Below are positions 8,932-17,618 of a DNA stretch of 64,000 nucleotides, piece by piece (positions within the stretch are counted from its first letter, which is position 1; each line of letters starts with the position of its first letter). This DNA is from DASWJZ01 sp963739005 (GTDB lineage Bacteria > Pseudomonadota > Alphaproteobacteria > Rhizobiales > Afifellaceae), in NCBI GenBank assembly GCA_963739005.1, contig CAVTYQ010000002.1, positions 806,001 through 870,000 of the forward strand, written 5' to 3'. The notes below the pieces were generated by a model. It ran no database searches, was not told the origin of the DNA, and was given only the letters and a program-made list of their open reading frames with translations. A program made the translations under genes and the position numbers.

Positions 8932-9318
8932 TCTAGTTCTGCCTCTGGCGGGCAATTCAGCGTTTCCGCGCCCCAATGTGGCAAACATCAAGCCTTTAAT
9001 AAAGGTTGGGAAATCAATTCCCGATGAAAAGTTACCGCGGGAGGGCGCTGTTTCTAGCTTTCAGCTCAATGGTTTGCCATTGCCAGGACGCCGGCGGGGC
9101 ACCTGCGGCATTTCGGCGGAGCAGTGTGTCCCCCCAAGCACAGGCCCAAAACTACTGGCGGCTGGCAGAAGAGCCGGCTCCAACGTCTCCTGAGAAACGA
9201 CCGAGATCCCGCCGCGCAAGATCATTGTCCGGCGGCAGGCTTTGCCTTGAGCTCTTTGAAGCGCACTGAACACTGAGACGTGGCGCCAGCCCGCGGCCGA
9301 CTTTTGCGCGAACGGGCT
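8932..9318. other. Gene-free leader region of the oxidoreductase operon
   Basis: 387 bases with no convincing gene on either strand. It must carry the promoter of the leftward oxidoreductase operon. An inverted repeat GGGAA-ATCAA-TTCCC lies at 9008-9022, about 77 bases upstream of the first start codon, and an A/T-rich patch with CCTTTAATAAAGG lies just beside it at about 8992-9004. These could be operator and promoter elements, but no consensus is exact enough to name a regulator. The rest is the 3' flank of the exported protein gene. Confidence 0.4.
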
Positions 9319-9918
9319 CTACGTCTTCAACGGCAAAAACAGCTCCACCGAAAGCCCGCCCTGAGACGCCTCAACGATAAACTGTCGCCCGCTGCTGGTG
9401 TCCAAGCCGCAGGACACCCCTGCGTCCACCGGGGAGAACTTGGCGCTGTTCGAAAACGCATCCAAGCTGCATTGGCGAAGCGCATCGGAGCCTCCCGCGA
9501 TCACCTTCGACAAAGCTGCCGCGTCGTCGGCGATATCTTTTGTCACGCTCTTATCCTGAAGGGGTTTCAGCAAAGCGTCCGTCAACAGCTCCACGAATCC
9601 GACGTGGTCGATTGCAGCTTGCAGAAAAGTCGAAGGCTCGCCGGCGAAGGAATTTGCATACGAGGTGGCGACACTCGTCGGGTCGGTGGTCGTGTGTGGC
9701 GGCGGCGATATGTAGAAGATACAGATCTTTTTCTCCTTGTGCGCGACGAGAGTGACGACAACCAATTCATCGGCCACCACCTCCGCAAAGTTGAGGACCG
9801 CAGGACATTCTTTTCGCACAGTGGCGGCGCGAGACGGCGATGAAAGGGGCACCATCAAGCATGCCGCAATAGCCGCGGTAACGGCTGCGAGCGCAATTCT
9901 TCGCGAAGAAGATGACAT
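9319..9918 (-). CDS. Exported protein of unknown function
   Basis: 199 residues beginning MSSSSRRIALAAVTAA with a clear Sec signal peptide ending near SRAA (about residue 32), so the mature chain of about 165 residues is periplasmic or secreted. It has three cysteines after the signal (KECPA, KKICIF, RQCSLD) and a fourth near the end (SCGLD), enough for two disulfides. The start at 9918 has GGGTGGG just upstream; a longer frame upstream is not protein-like. I recognise no family. It stands alone between the two leftward catabolic operons. Confidence 0.65.
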   Translation of the reverse strand: MSSSSRRIALAAVTAAIAACLMVPLSSPSRAATVRKECPAVLNFAEVVADELVVVTLVAHKEKKICIFYISPPPHTTTDPTSVATSYANSFAGEPSTFLQAAIDHVGFVELLTDALLKPLQDKSVTKDIADDAAALSKVIAGGSDALRQCSLDAFSNSAKFSPVDAGVSCGLDTSSGRQFIVEASQGGLSVELFLPLKT

Positions 9919-10141
9919 ATACCCACCCGTGTACTGACTGCCGAAATTCTCGAGAGACCCGATTCGGGTGGGCCGAGCCTGCCCGTCGGGTGCAATCGAA
10001 AAATAGTCCCGAACACCTTCAGCCTCAAGGCACTTCGGCGGAGTCTGCTTCACCCTCCATAAGAAGACGTCAACGACCACCGTTGCCCCGTCACCCTCAA
10101 TCTTGCCCGCCGCTCACGACAATTGGGCACTGGGCGCGCAA

Positions 10142-10648
10142 TCAGATCTTCGCGCGTCGACGCGGGCGAGGCGCGCGTGGCTTGTATGCGATTACCTTGA
10201 TCTCGACCCGGCAGTCGAACATGAAGTCGACGCGGAAAACCGAGCGGGTCGGGCAATTTCGCTTGAAGAACTCCGCGTATGCGCGGTTCATCTCCGGGAA
10301 GTCGCGCGGATCGCAAAGCCAGACCGACGTGTCGACGACGTCCTCGAGCGTGCAGCCGGCCTCCTTAAGCGACGCCTCGATGTTGCGCAGGCTTGCGCGC
10401 GTCTCCTCGCCGACGCTCCGTGGCGGAAGGGTGTTGCCGTCGCTGACGACGAGGCCCTTCTTGTCATAGACCACGTCGGCCGGATCGAACTCGTGGTCGC
10501 CTTGCGCAGACGCAAAGACGAAATCGCCCGCCCGCATGGCAAGCGAGATCGGGAAACCTGGCTCGCTGCCAAAGCCCTGGCGGAGCGCCCTGCCCGGCGC
10601 CGCCTTTTTCTCCGGCTTGGCCCGGCGCCGCGACTTCGCTGGTTTCAT
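10142..10648 (-). CDS. RidA-family imine/enamine deaminase
   Basis: 168 residues. The N-terminal 30 residues are a basic tail (KSRRRAKPEKK), and the rest is a RidA/YjgF fold with AGDFVFASAQG near residue 40 and a C-terminal FRVDFMFDCRVEIKVIA containing the substrate-binding strand. RidA proteins hydrolyse reactive imines released by PLP enzymes and amino-acid dehydrogenases. It is the third gene of the D-amino-acid operon, 35 bases after the DadA-like gene, which is the expected partner. Ribosome site GGGAGAATACG precedes the ATG. The usual active-site arginine position should be checked by alignment. Confidence 0.85.
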   Translation of the reverse strand: MKPAKSRRRAKPEKKAAPGRALRQGFGSEPGFPISLAMRAGDFVFASAQGDHEFDPADVVYDKKGLVVSDGNTLPPRSVGEETRASLRNIEASLKEAGCTLEDVVDTSVWLCDPRDFPEMNRAYAEFFKRNCPTRSVFRVDFMFDCRVEIKVIAYKPRAPRPRRRAKI

Positions 10649-10683
10649 CGTATTCTCCCTGCATCGAAGGCCCGCGCCACCGA

Positions 10684-11943
10684 CTAATGGTCTGCGAGGG
10701 CGAATCCGCTCATGTCGATGGCTGGCGTGCGCCCGGCGACGAGGTCGGCGACCACGTGGCCCGATCCGCACCCCATGGTCCAGCCGAGGTGGCCGTGACC
10801 TGCTGCGATGAAGAGGTTGGCGAGCGGCGACGAGCCGAGGATCGGCGTGCCGGTCGGCGTCACCGGCCTGACGCCCGCCCAGAATTTTGCCGTCGCGGGA
10901 TCGTAGCACTTGGCGAAATCCGGAAAGACGCTGATGACGTTGTTGACGATCGCCTGGCAGCGCGCCCGGCTCGGCGTCGTGTCGTAGGCCGCGACCTCCG
11001 CCGAGCCTGACACGCGCAGACGACCGCCGAGCGGCACCAGCCCGAAGATGCGCCCGTCATCGGCAATCGGCATCTCCGGGCGGTCCGCCCACGGCGCGCC
11101 GGAGACGGTGATGGTGACGCCCTTCACGGGGTAGATCGGAACCTTGACGCCGACGGTCTTGAGGACGCGTGGCGTGTAACTCGCGAGCGCCGCGACGAAG
11201 TTGTCCGCGCGCATCGGACCGCGGCTGGTGTGAACCGTTCCGACGCGCCGGCCGTCTCGCTCCAGACGCTGGATTTCAGTGTCGTAATGGAACTTGACCC
11301 CGAGCGCAGCCGCGGCCGCCGCGAGTGCGGTCGTGAACTTGTGGCAGTCGCCGGCCTCATCGCCTGGAAAATGCAGGCCCCCGACGAGCGACGCGGCCGT
11401 CGGCTTGAGCGATGGCTCGAGCTTCACGCATTCGTCCGGCGTAAGCGCCCTGAACGGCAGGCCGTGCCGGCTGAAGAGCTCCGCCGACTTGCGGCTGCTC
11501 TCGAAGGACTGCGCGCTGGTGTAGACCTTGAGCATTCCGTTCGTGCGCATGTCGTAGTCGATCGCGATCTCGGAGCGCACCTGCTTGACCACTTCGATGC
11601 TATGCAGTGCTATCTTGAGGTTGGTCAGCGCGTTCTGTTCGAAGCGCTCCGGGGTGCAGTTGGCGATGAATTTTAGCCCCCATCGCCACATCTTCGGGAT
11701 GGCGCCATAGCGCACGAGGAGCGGCGCGTCCTCCTGGCCGAGCCACTTCATGATCTTCGTCGGCATGCCGGGTTGCGACCACGGCTCCACTTCCGCGGCG
11801 TGGAGAACGCCGCCGTTGCCGAAGCTCGTTTCCAGTGCCGCCCCGTTCTGCCGCTCGACGACCTCGACCTCGTGGCCGTTCTTGGCAAGGAAGTAGGCGG
11901 TCGCCGTGCCGACCACCCCGGCTCCGAGCACAATCGTTTTCAT
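10684..11943 (-). CDS. DadA-like FAD-dependent D-amino-acid dehydrogenase
   Basis: 419 residues of the DAO/DadA family. The N-terminus has the FAD dinucleotide motif (VLGAGVVGTATAYFLAKNGH), GNGGVLHAAEVEPWS gives the family's second FAD contact, and the C-terminus has the GHGHLGWTMGCGSG loop typical of DadA. These membrane-associated enzymes oxidise D-amino acids to imino acids and pass electrons to quinone. It lies 13 bases after the DSD1-type gene and before ridA, forming a coherent D-amino-acid catabolic unit. The exact substrate is unknown; hydroxyproline or D-alanine oxidation are alternatives. Confidence 0.85.
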   Translation of the reverse strand: MKTIVLGAGVVGTATAYFLAKNGHEVEVVERQNGAALETSFGNGGVLHAAEVEPWSQPGMPTKIMKWLGQEDAPLLVRYGAIPKMWRWGLKFIANCTPERFEQNALTNLKIALHSIEVVKQVRSEIAIDYDMRTNGMLKVYTSAQSFESSRKSAELFSRHGLPFRALTPDECVKLEPSLKPTAASLVGGLHFPGDEAGDCHKFTTALAAAAAALGVKFHYDTEIQRLERDGRRVGTVHTSRGPMRADNFVAALASYTPRVLKTVGVKVPIYPVKGVTITVSGAPWADRPEMPIADDGRIFGLVPLGGRLRVSGSAEVAAYDTTPSRARCQAIVNNVISVFPDFAKCYDPATAKFWAGVRPVTPTGTPILGSSPLANLFIAAGHGHLGWTMGCGSGHVVADLVAGRTPAIDMSGFALADH

Positions 11944-11956
11944 GGCCGCCCCCGCC

Positions 11957-13099
11957 TCAATACCCGCGGGCGTCGACCGGCCAGATTTCGACCAGCGTGT
12001 CGCCGCGGACGCAGTGATAGCGATTGTAGAGATTGATCGTCGGGTCGCAGTGCGGCGGCTGGAAGACGACAGGATCACCGAGCCGCAGAGCGCCGCCCGT
12101 TGGATCGTATTTGATGTCGCCGTGCTCGTCGCCCTCGAACTGGAAGCGGGCGTCGGTAAGCTTGGGGCTGAGAACGACCGGCATGCCGCCTTCCGTGGCG
12201 AATGCCTTATAGCCGGCATTGACGATCGCGTGGCCCTGACGCGAGGCGATGACCGTCGCCAGCACGAACAGCGCCGCTTCGAACGGCCGCTCGCCGGAGC
12301 GGGCGATTTCGTAATATTCGCGATCCATGAACGGGTAGGAGCCCGGCTGGATCTCGGTGAAGACGCCGCCGGTGACGTCGGTGTCGAATGTGCCGGTGCC
12401 GCCGCCGGTCACGATCTCCGGCGGAAGTCCCTCCGCCTTGAGCGCCGCGATCAGTTCGCGGATGCGCGCCATCTGTCCCTCCGCCGCCTGTTTGCGGTCG
12501 GCGGGAACGGGGATGTGCTGCATGTGGCCGTAATAGGCGTGGAGCCCCAGGTAGCGGAGGTGCGGCAACGCCTTCACCTGGCGGGCGAGCGCGACGACGC
12601 CATCAATCGAGGCTATCCCCGTGCGGTCCTGGCCGACGTCGAACTCGACCAGCAGCGACAACGGCTTGCCGGCCGTCTCCGCACCGCCGGCGAGCCCCTC
12701 GAGATTCTTCGGATCCTCGACGTTCAGGATGAAGCCGTTGGAACGCGCATTGAGCGCGACGGCGCGTTCAATCGCCGCCGGCGTCACCGCCTCGGAGGTC
12801 AGGAGAATATTCTCGATCCCGCCATTGGCCATCACCTCGGCTTCGCTGAGGGTGGCACAACATATGCCGATGGCGCCGAGCGCGATCTCACGGCGGGCGA
12901 TCTCGACCGACTTCGCCCCCTTGCTGTGCGGCCTGAGATTCACACCCGCGGCCTTGGTCACCTTTTGCATCGTCGCAAGGTTCCGCTCGAACGCGTCGAG
13001 ATCGAGCAGCAGCGCCGGCGTGTTCAGCTTGAGGCGGCTACCCTTAACACCGACGAAGCGTTCATTCGGCCCGAGGCCGGCACCTTGGGAATTGATCAT
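11957..13099 (-). CDS. DSD1-family PLP enzyme (D-threonine/3-hydroxyaspartate aldolase or D-serine dehydratase type)
   Basis: 380 residues with an alanine-racemase-like TIM barrel at the N-terminus (TPALLLDLDAFERNL, then RPHSKGAKS near residue 58 carrying the PLP lysine) and the D-serine dehydratase-like C-terminal domain with PPHCDPTINLYN near residue 350, where His and Cys bind zinc or another metal in this family. It would cleave or dehydrate a 3-hydroxy-D-amino acid. It is the first gene of an operon with a DadA-like dehydrogenase and RidA. The ribosome site is GGAGGCGAACG. Substrate cannot be read from the sequence. Confidence 0.85.
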   Translation of the reverse strand: MINSQGAGLGPNERFVGVKGSRLKLNTPALLLDLDAFERNLATMQKVTKAAGVNLRPHSKGAKSVEIARREIALGAIGICCATLSEAEVMANGGIENILLTSEAVTPAAIERAVALNARSNGFILNVEDPKNLEGLAGGAETAGKPLSLLVEFDVGQDRTGIASIDGVVALARQVKALPHLRYLGLHAYYGHMQHIPVPADRKQAAEGQMARIRELIAALKAEGLPPEIVTGGGTGTFDTDVTGGVFTEIQPGSYPFMDREYYEIARSGERPFEAALFVLATVIASRQGHAIVNAGYKAFATEGGMPVVLSPKLTDARFQFEGDEHGDIKYDPTGGALRLGDPVVFQPPHCDPTINLYNRYHCVRGDTLVEIWPVDARGY

Positions 13100-13437
13100 C
13101 GTTCGCCTCCGATCTCGATCCGGACGACGGCGTGCGCGCCGATCGCCATCTCATTTGTGTCAATCGCTGTCGCGCTCGACTGCAGAAATGCCGGGTCGGC
13201 GGCCGCCGCCTGACGCTTCGTCCCTTGTCCGTTCGAGGTCGCGCGGATCGCCCCTCCATGGCAGAGTGTACCGGTGATGCGGAACGCTATCCGATCGAGG
13301 GGACTATCAGATCGGTTGCCAGCGTCGTTGGATCGGGCGGGGATTTGCTTTGACCTCATGCAGTGGCGTTGCCCTAGCCGAGGAATGTACCGCCTCGGAG
13401 ACAATCGCGTTTTGGTCATCGGAATGACGGAGCTGCA
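13100..13437. other. Divergent promoter region
   Basis: 338 bases between the leftward D-amino-acid operon and a rightward SDR gene. Long frames overlap it but are not protein-like. A 6-bp hairpin (CCGAGG...CCTCGG, 13378-13398) lies about 40 bases before the SDR start. No regulator gene is adjacent and I cannot name promoter elements with confidence. Confidence 0.35.
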
Positions 13438-14214
13438 GTGAACATCCAGGCGGGGCGGTTTGCCGGGAAGCGGGCGGTGGTCACAGGCGCGAGCGCCGGG
13501 ATCGGGCGCGCGACCGCCGTGAGGCTTGCCGCCGAGGGCGCACGCGTGGCGCTGATCGCCAGGCGACGCGAGCCGCTCGAGGCGGTGGCGGAGGAGATCG
13601 CGGCCTCCGGCGGCGAAGCGCTTGTCCTTCCCGCCGACAGCTCCGTCGAGCCGGAGATCGAAGCGGCGATCGACGCGGCGTCCGCGCGCTGGGGCGGCCT
13701 CGACATCGTCGTCTCGAATGCCGGCATTGAACTGCTTGGCCAGGACGATCGCGTCGACCGTCTCGACCGCGCGATCTGGGATCGCCTGCTCACCACCAAC
13801 CTGACGGGGCAGTTCCTCGCCTGCAAGCACGGCGCGCGCCATCTGCTGGCGACAGGCGGCGGGGCGATTGTGTGCCTCGGCTCGAACGTCGCCTATCTCG
13901 GCATGGCCACCAACGAGCCCGCCTACAGCGCCAGCAAGGGCGGCATCCTCGCTATGATGAAGGTCATGGCGATCGACTATGCGCGCCTCAATATCCGCGT
14001 GAACATGGTGGTGCCCGGCTTCATCGACACGCCCATGAACGCGCCGGTGATGAAGGACGCGAAGGAGCTCGCCTACTGGAGCAACCAGATTCCGATCGGA
14101 CGCGCCGGCACCGCCGAGGAATGCGCTTCGGCGATTCTGTGGCTGGCCTCCAATGAGGCGAGCTACTGCATCGGAACAACTCTCGTCGTGGACGGCGGAC
14201 AATCCTCGATCTAG
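13438..14214 (+). CDS. SDR-family oxidoreductase (FabG-like)
   Basis: 258 residues, a classical short-chain dehydrogenase. The cofactor motif is TGASAGIGRA near residue 18, NAG appears as SNAGIELLG near residue 95, the catalytic serine lies in LGSNVAYLG and the catalytic pair in YSASKGG (Tyr and Lys near residues 162 and 166). The C-terminus SYCIGTTLVVDGGQS is typical of FabG-like enzymes. The start is GTG with GGAG upstream. It is divergent from the D-amino-acid operon and ends 20 bases before the convergent glycosidase gene; the substrate is unknown. Confidence 0.88.
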   Translation: MNIQAGRFAGKRAVVTGASAGIGRATAVRLAAEGARVALIARRREPLEAVAEEIAASGGEALVLPADSSVEPEIEAAIDAASARWGGLDIVVSNAGIELLGQDDRVDRLDRAIWDRLLTTNLTGQFLACKHGARHLLATGGGAIVCLGSNVAYLGMATNEPAYSASKGGILAMMKVMAIDYARLNIRVNMVVPGFIDTPMNAPVMKDAKELAYWSNQIPIGRAGTAEECASAILWLASNEASYCIGTTLVVDGGQSSI

Positions 14215-14233
14215 CCTCTCGCCCGTCATCCGA

Positions 14234-15580
14234 TCACGCGACCGACGTCAGCGTCAGTACTGCGTCCTCCTCGAAGGGCGGCGCCAGCGTCACCGCGCCG
14301 TCTCTCGCAAGCGTGCCGCCCGAAAGGCGACGCCCACTCGCCGGCTCGAACCACTCAACCATGATGCGCGGGCCGGCGAGAACGAAGAGATCAACGCCGA
14401 CCGGCCGGCGGATGGGCAGATAGGCGACACCAAGCCGGCCGTCTGCGGTCTTGGCCGCGGTGACGCGATCGAGACCGCGCGCTTCGCCGAGGCCGGACGT
14501 TAAGAGGCGAAGCTCCAGGTCAGGCACCAGCTCGCTCCACGGAAGCGCGCGGAAGAAGTCGCCAAAGCGCGCCATCGCCACCGAGCCTGGAAGATCGAGC
14601 GCGTCCTGCCATCCGTCCCAGAAGAGCCAGATCGGGTGGTTGCCTATGCAATGGCCGTTGCCGCCGCAGAGCACCGACCAGTAGGCCTGCCGGCGAATCT
14701 GCTGGTGGCTGGCATTGTGCTCGCCCTCATAGGTCGACTCGATCAGGAAGAACGGCCACGGCGGGTTGCGCTGCCAGTCGGCGACGAGCGAGCGGTGAAC
14801 GACGCCGTAGGTATAGGTGACGTTGACGTCGAGCCAGCTCGATCCGGCGAACGACTCGATCGGCGAGAACTCCGGATGCGGGTGCGCGGTGAAGAGATTC
14901 TTGACGCCGGTGCTGCGGATTCCCTCGGCGATCGCGTCGAGGCCGCTCCGTGCTTCCTCGGGGTGCCAGTCGCCGCCGATCATCCAGATGATGTTTGCGA
15001 AGCGGCCGAAACGGCGGCCTAGATATTCGCCATAGACACGGCAACCGTCAGGCCCGGTGCCGACGATCTCGTCGTTCCAGCCGTCGAGACGAAGCGAGAG
15101 TCCGTTGCCGCGGTCATGCTTGTAGCCGACGTAGCAGGGCGCCAGCAGCACGGCGATGCCGCGCTCGGCGCAGGCCGCAAGCACGCGTTCTGCGGCGTCG
15201 AAATAGGCCTCGTTCGGCGTTGCCATGTTCCCCGGCGTCGAGAACGGCTCACGGCCGGCGAGATCGCGCGGCGGATCGCGCGAGAAGAGGTGCTCGATCA
15301 GGTTGACGATGACGGTGTTGAAGCCCTTGGCCCGGCGGTCATCGAGATAGCGGACCGCATCCTCGTAGGTGAGGTTGGCGACGAGTGACCAGGCGGCGTC
15401 CCCCTGGACAAGGAAAGGACGGCCGTCGGCATCGACAAGCCGGCGGCGGTCGGGCGAGATCGACAAGGGATATCGGGCCGTCGGCCCGGGAGCAGGCAGC
15501 GGGACAGGCGGCGGCACGGGCTCCGCCCGGTGTGGGCGATGAAATGGATGGAGGCTGCCTGCGGCCACAGGATCGCTCAT
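14234..15580 (-). CDS. DUF4038 (apiosidase-like) glycoside hydrolase
   Basis: 448 residues with no signal peptide. The central TIM-barrel has PFLVQGDAAWSLVANLTYEDA near residue 55 (quoted in part), the strand FANIIWMIGGDWHPEE near residue 200, and FFLIESTYEGEHN near residue 280 where DUF4038/GH140 enzymes place catalytic acids. A small beta-sandwich (collagen-binding-like C-terminal domain) ends the protein. The start overlaps the end of the ABC ATPase gene by four bases, so it belongs to the sugar-import operon and probably trims the imported oligosaccharide in the cytoplasm. The sugar is unknown; apiose-containing pectin fragments are only one possibility. Confidence 0.75.
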   Translation of the reverse strand: MSDPVAAGSLHPFHRPHRAEPVPPPVPLPAPGPTARYPLSISPDRRRLVDADGRPFLVQGDAAWSLVANLTYEDAVRYLDDRRAKGFNTVIVNLIEHLFSRDPPRDLAGREPFSTPGNMATPNEAYFDAAERVLAACAERGIAVLLAPCYVGYKHDRGNGLSLRLDGWNDEIVGTGPDGCRVYGEYLGRRFGRFANIIWMIGGDWHPEEARSGLDAIAEGIRSTGVKNLFTAHPHPEFSPIESFAGSSWLDVNVTYTYGVVHRSLVADWQRNPPWPFFLIESTYEGEHNASHQQIRRQAYWSVLCGGNGHCIGNHPIWLFWDGWQDALDLPGSVAMARFGDFFRALPWSELVPDLELRLLTSGLGEARGLDRVTAAKTADGRLGVAYLPIRRPVGVDLFVLAGPRIMVEWFEPASGRRLSGGTLARDGAVTLAPPFEEDAVLTLTSVA

Positions 15581-16716
15581 CTGGAGCCTTCCTCGTGATC
15601 GACGCGGTTGCCGTCGGCGTCGAAGAGCTGGATGTATTTGAGTGGCAGACGGACGTGGATCGCGTCGCCCTCGCGGACCGGGGTCGCGGCGTCGACGCTC
15701 GCGATCAGCGACGCGCCGCCGCCGACGACCAGGAAGATGTTGGAGTCGGCGCCGACGCGCTCGACGAGATCGACTTTCGCCGGCACGGCTTCGGGATGAC
15801 CCGCATCGACGATCTCGAGGTGCTCGGGTCGGATTCCGAGCGTCGCTGGACCATCTTTGAGCGCAGGCGCGGCGTTGCCGATGGAAAGCCTGAGCGCGCC
15901 GACGAACACCCGGTCGCGCGGCCCGGATTCGATCCGGCCTTCGGTCAGGTTCATCGGCGGGCTTCCGACGAAACGCGCGACGAAGGCGTTGGCCGGCGTC
16001 ACGTAGATCTCGCTCGGGCTGCCGACCTGCTGGATCTCGCCGCGGTTCATGAGCACGATGCGATCCGCCATGGTCATCGCCTCGATCTGGTCGTGCGTCA
16101 CGTAGATCGTGGTCCGGCCCACCCGCTTGTGCAGGCGCAACAGCTCGGTGCGCATCTCGACGCGGAGCAGCGCATCGAGATTCGACAGCGGCTCGTCCAT
16201 CAGGAAGGCGAGCGGCTCGCGCACGATCGCTCGGCCGAGCGCCACGCGCTGCCTTTGGCCGCCGGAAAGCTCGTCGGGAAAGCGGTCGAGCTCGGCGGTG
16301 AGTTGCAGGAGGCCAGCCGCCGCCTCGACCTTCCTGCGCACCTCTTCGCGCGGAACGCCGCCCATCTTCAGCGGAAAGCTGACGTTCTCGCGCACTGTCA
16401 TGTGCGGGTAGAGCGCGTAGTTCTGAAAGACCATGGCGACGTTTCGGGCGCTCGGCTTCAGGTAGTTGGCGAGCTTGCCGCCGACATAGATCTCGCCGTC
16501 GGTCAGCTCCTCAAGGCCGGCGATCAGCTTCAGGAGCGTGCTCTTGCCGCAGCCCGACGGGCCGAGCAGCGCGATGAACTCGCCAGGCCTGATGGCGAGA
16601 TCAACGCCTTTCAGCGCCGCCATCTTCCCGTAGTGCTTGGTGACCTCGATCAGCTCGATGGCAGGCACGGGTTCGGCCTGCGTCTCGTCGCCCCGCGTTG
16701 AACGGAGGTCCGTCAT
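15577..16716 (-). CDS. Sugar ABC transporter ATP-binding protein (UgpC/MalK type)
   Basis: 379 residues. Walker A is GPSGCGKST near residue 48, the Q-loop FQNYALYPHM, the signature LSGGQRQRVA, Walker B AFLMDEPLSNLD and the switch histidine VTHDQ. The C-terminal 130 residues are the TOBE/OB regulatory domain found in MalK-like CUT1 ATPases (LGIRPEHLEI). The start at 16716 overlaps the preceding permease stop by ATGA. It powers import by the two permeases and the binding protein encoded just upstream. Confidence 0.92.
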   Translation of the reverse strand: MTDLRSTRGDETQAEPVPAIELIEVTKHYGKMAALKGVDLAIRPGEFIALLGPSGCGKSTLLKLIAGLEELTDGEIYVGGKLANYLKPSARNVAMVFQNYALYPHMTVRENVSFPLKMGGVPREEVRRKVEAAAGLLQLTAELDRFPDELSGGQRQRVALGRAIVREPLAFLMDEPLSNLDALLRVEMRTELLRLHKRVGRTTIYVTHDQIEAMTMADRIVLMNRGEIQQVGSPSEIYVTPANAFVARFVGSPPMNLTEGRIESGPRDRVFVGALRLSIGNAAPALKDGPATLGIRPEHLEIVDAGHPEAVPAKVDLVERVGADSNIFLVVGGGASLIASVDAATPVREGDAIHVRLPLKYIQLFDADGNRVDHEEGSR

Positions 16717-17618
16717 TGTTTGAGCGCACCCGCCAGCGACCGCGCCAGGAACTGGCGTTGAAGGATGAAGAAGAGCACCGCGATCGGTATCAATGACATC
16801 ACCGCCGACGCCGACCACAGCCCGTAGTCGACGCCGCCATGCGCCCGAAGCGAGGCGACGCCCACGGTCAGGACGATCAGGTTGTCGCTCGTTGTGGCGA
16901 TCAACGGCCACACGAAGCTCATGAATTGGTCGGTGAAGATGATGACGGCGAGGACCACGAGGCCGGGTTTGATGAGCGGCAGGATGATGCGCCAGTAGAT
17001 CTGGAATTCGTTCAGGCCGTCGAGGCGCGCGGCATTCTCAAGATCACCGGGCAGACCGAGGATGAACTGGCGCATCAGGATGGCGCCAAGCGGGCTCGCG
17101 AGCGGCGGCAGGATCAGCGCGAAGTAGGTGTTGATCAGACCGAGCGAATAGACGAGCGACCAGAGAGGCACGAGGAGCGCGCCGCCTGGCACCATCAAGA
17201 GGATCAGCATCAACAGGAAGACGGCGCGCCTGCCGGTAAAGTCGATCTTGGCGAGCGCGTAGCCGGCCATGGAATCGAGGAACACCTTGAGCACCGTCAC
17301 CGTCGTCGCGACGAAGAGCGTGTTGAGCATCCAGCGCACGAACTTCGTGTCGCTCAGAAGGTGGCGGTAATTGTCCCAGTAGATCGGCCACGGGATGAGC
17401 TTGGGGGGGTATTGGAAAATGACATGGCTGTCCTTCAGCGACGCGAGAACCACATAATAGAAGGGCGCCACGAGGACGAAGGTGACGACCGCGAGCACCA
17501 GGTGGCGGGAGAGCTCGGCAAGCCGGCGCCGGCGCGCGCTGATGCGGGCATGATCGACGGCGAGCCGCCGCAGAACCTGGCCGTCGCTGAAGGACGAGCG
17601 CTCGGCGACCGCCGTCAT
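16713..17618 (-). CDS. Sugar ABC transporter permease (MalG type)
   Basis: 301 residues with six predicted membrane segments. The EAA loop that contacts the ATPase is ENAARLDGLNEFQIYWRIILP (quoted in part) near residue 200, followed by KPGLVVLAVIIF. The first segment begins about residue 38 (LVLAVVTFVLVAPFYYVVLAS). The stop overlaps the ATPase start by four bases, and the ATG shares one base with the stop of the other permease, so all are translationally coupled. Confidence 0.92.
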   Translation of the reverse strand: MTAVAERSSFSDGQVLRRLAVDHARISARRRRLAELSRHLVLAVVTFVLVAPFYYVVLASLKDSHVIFQYPPKLIPWPIYWDNYRHLLSDTKFVRWMLNTLFVATTVTVLKVFLDSMAGYALAKIDFTGRRAVFLLMLILLMVPGGALLVPLWSLVYSLGLINTYFALILPPLASPLGAILMRQFILGLPGDLENAARLDGLNEFQIYWRIILPLIKPGLVVLAVIIFTDQFMSFVWPLIATTSDNLIVLTVGVASLRAHGGVDYGLWSASAVMSLIPIAVLFFILQRQFLARSLAGALKQ

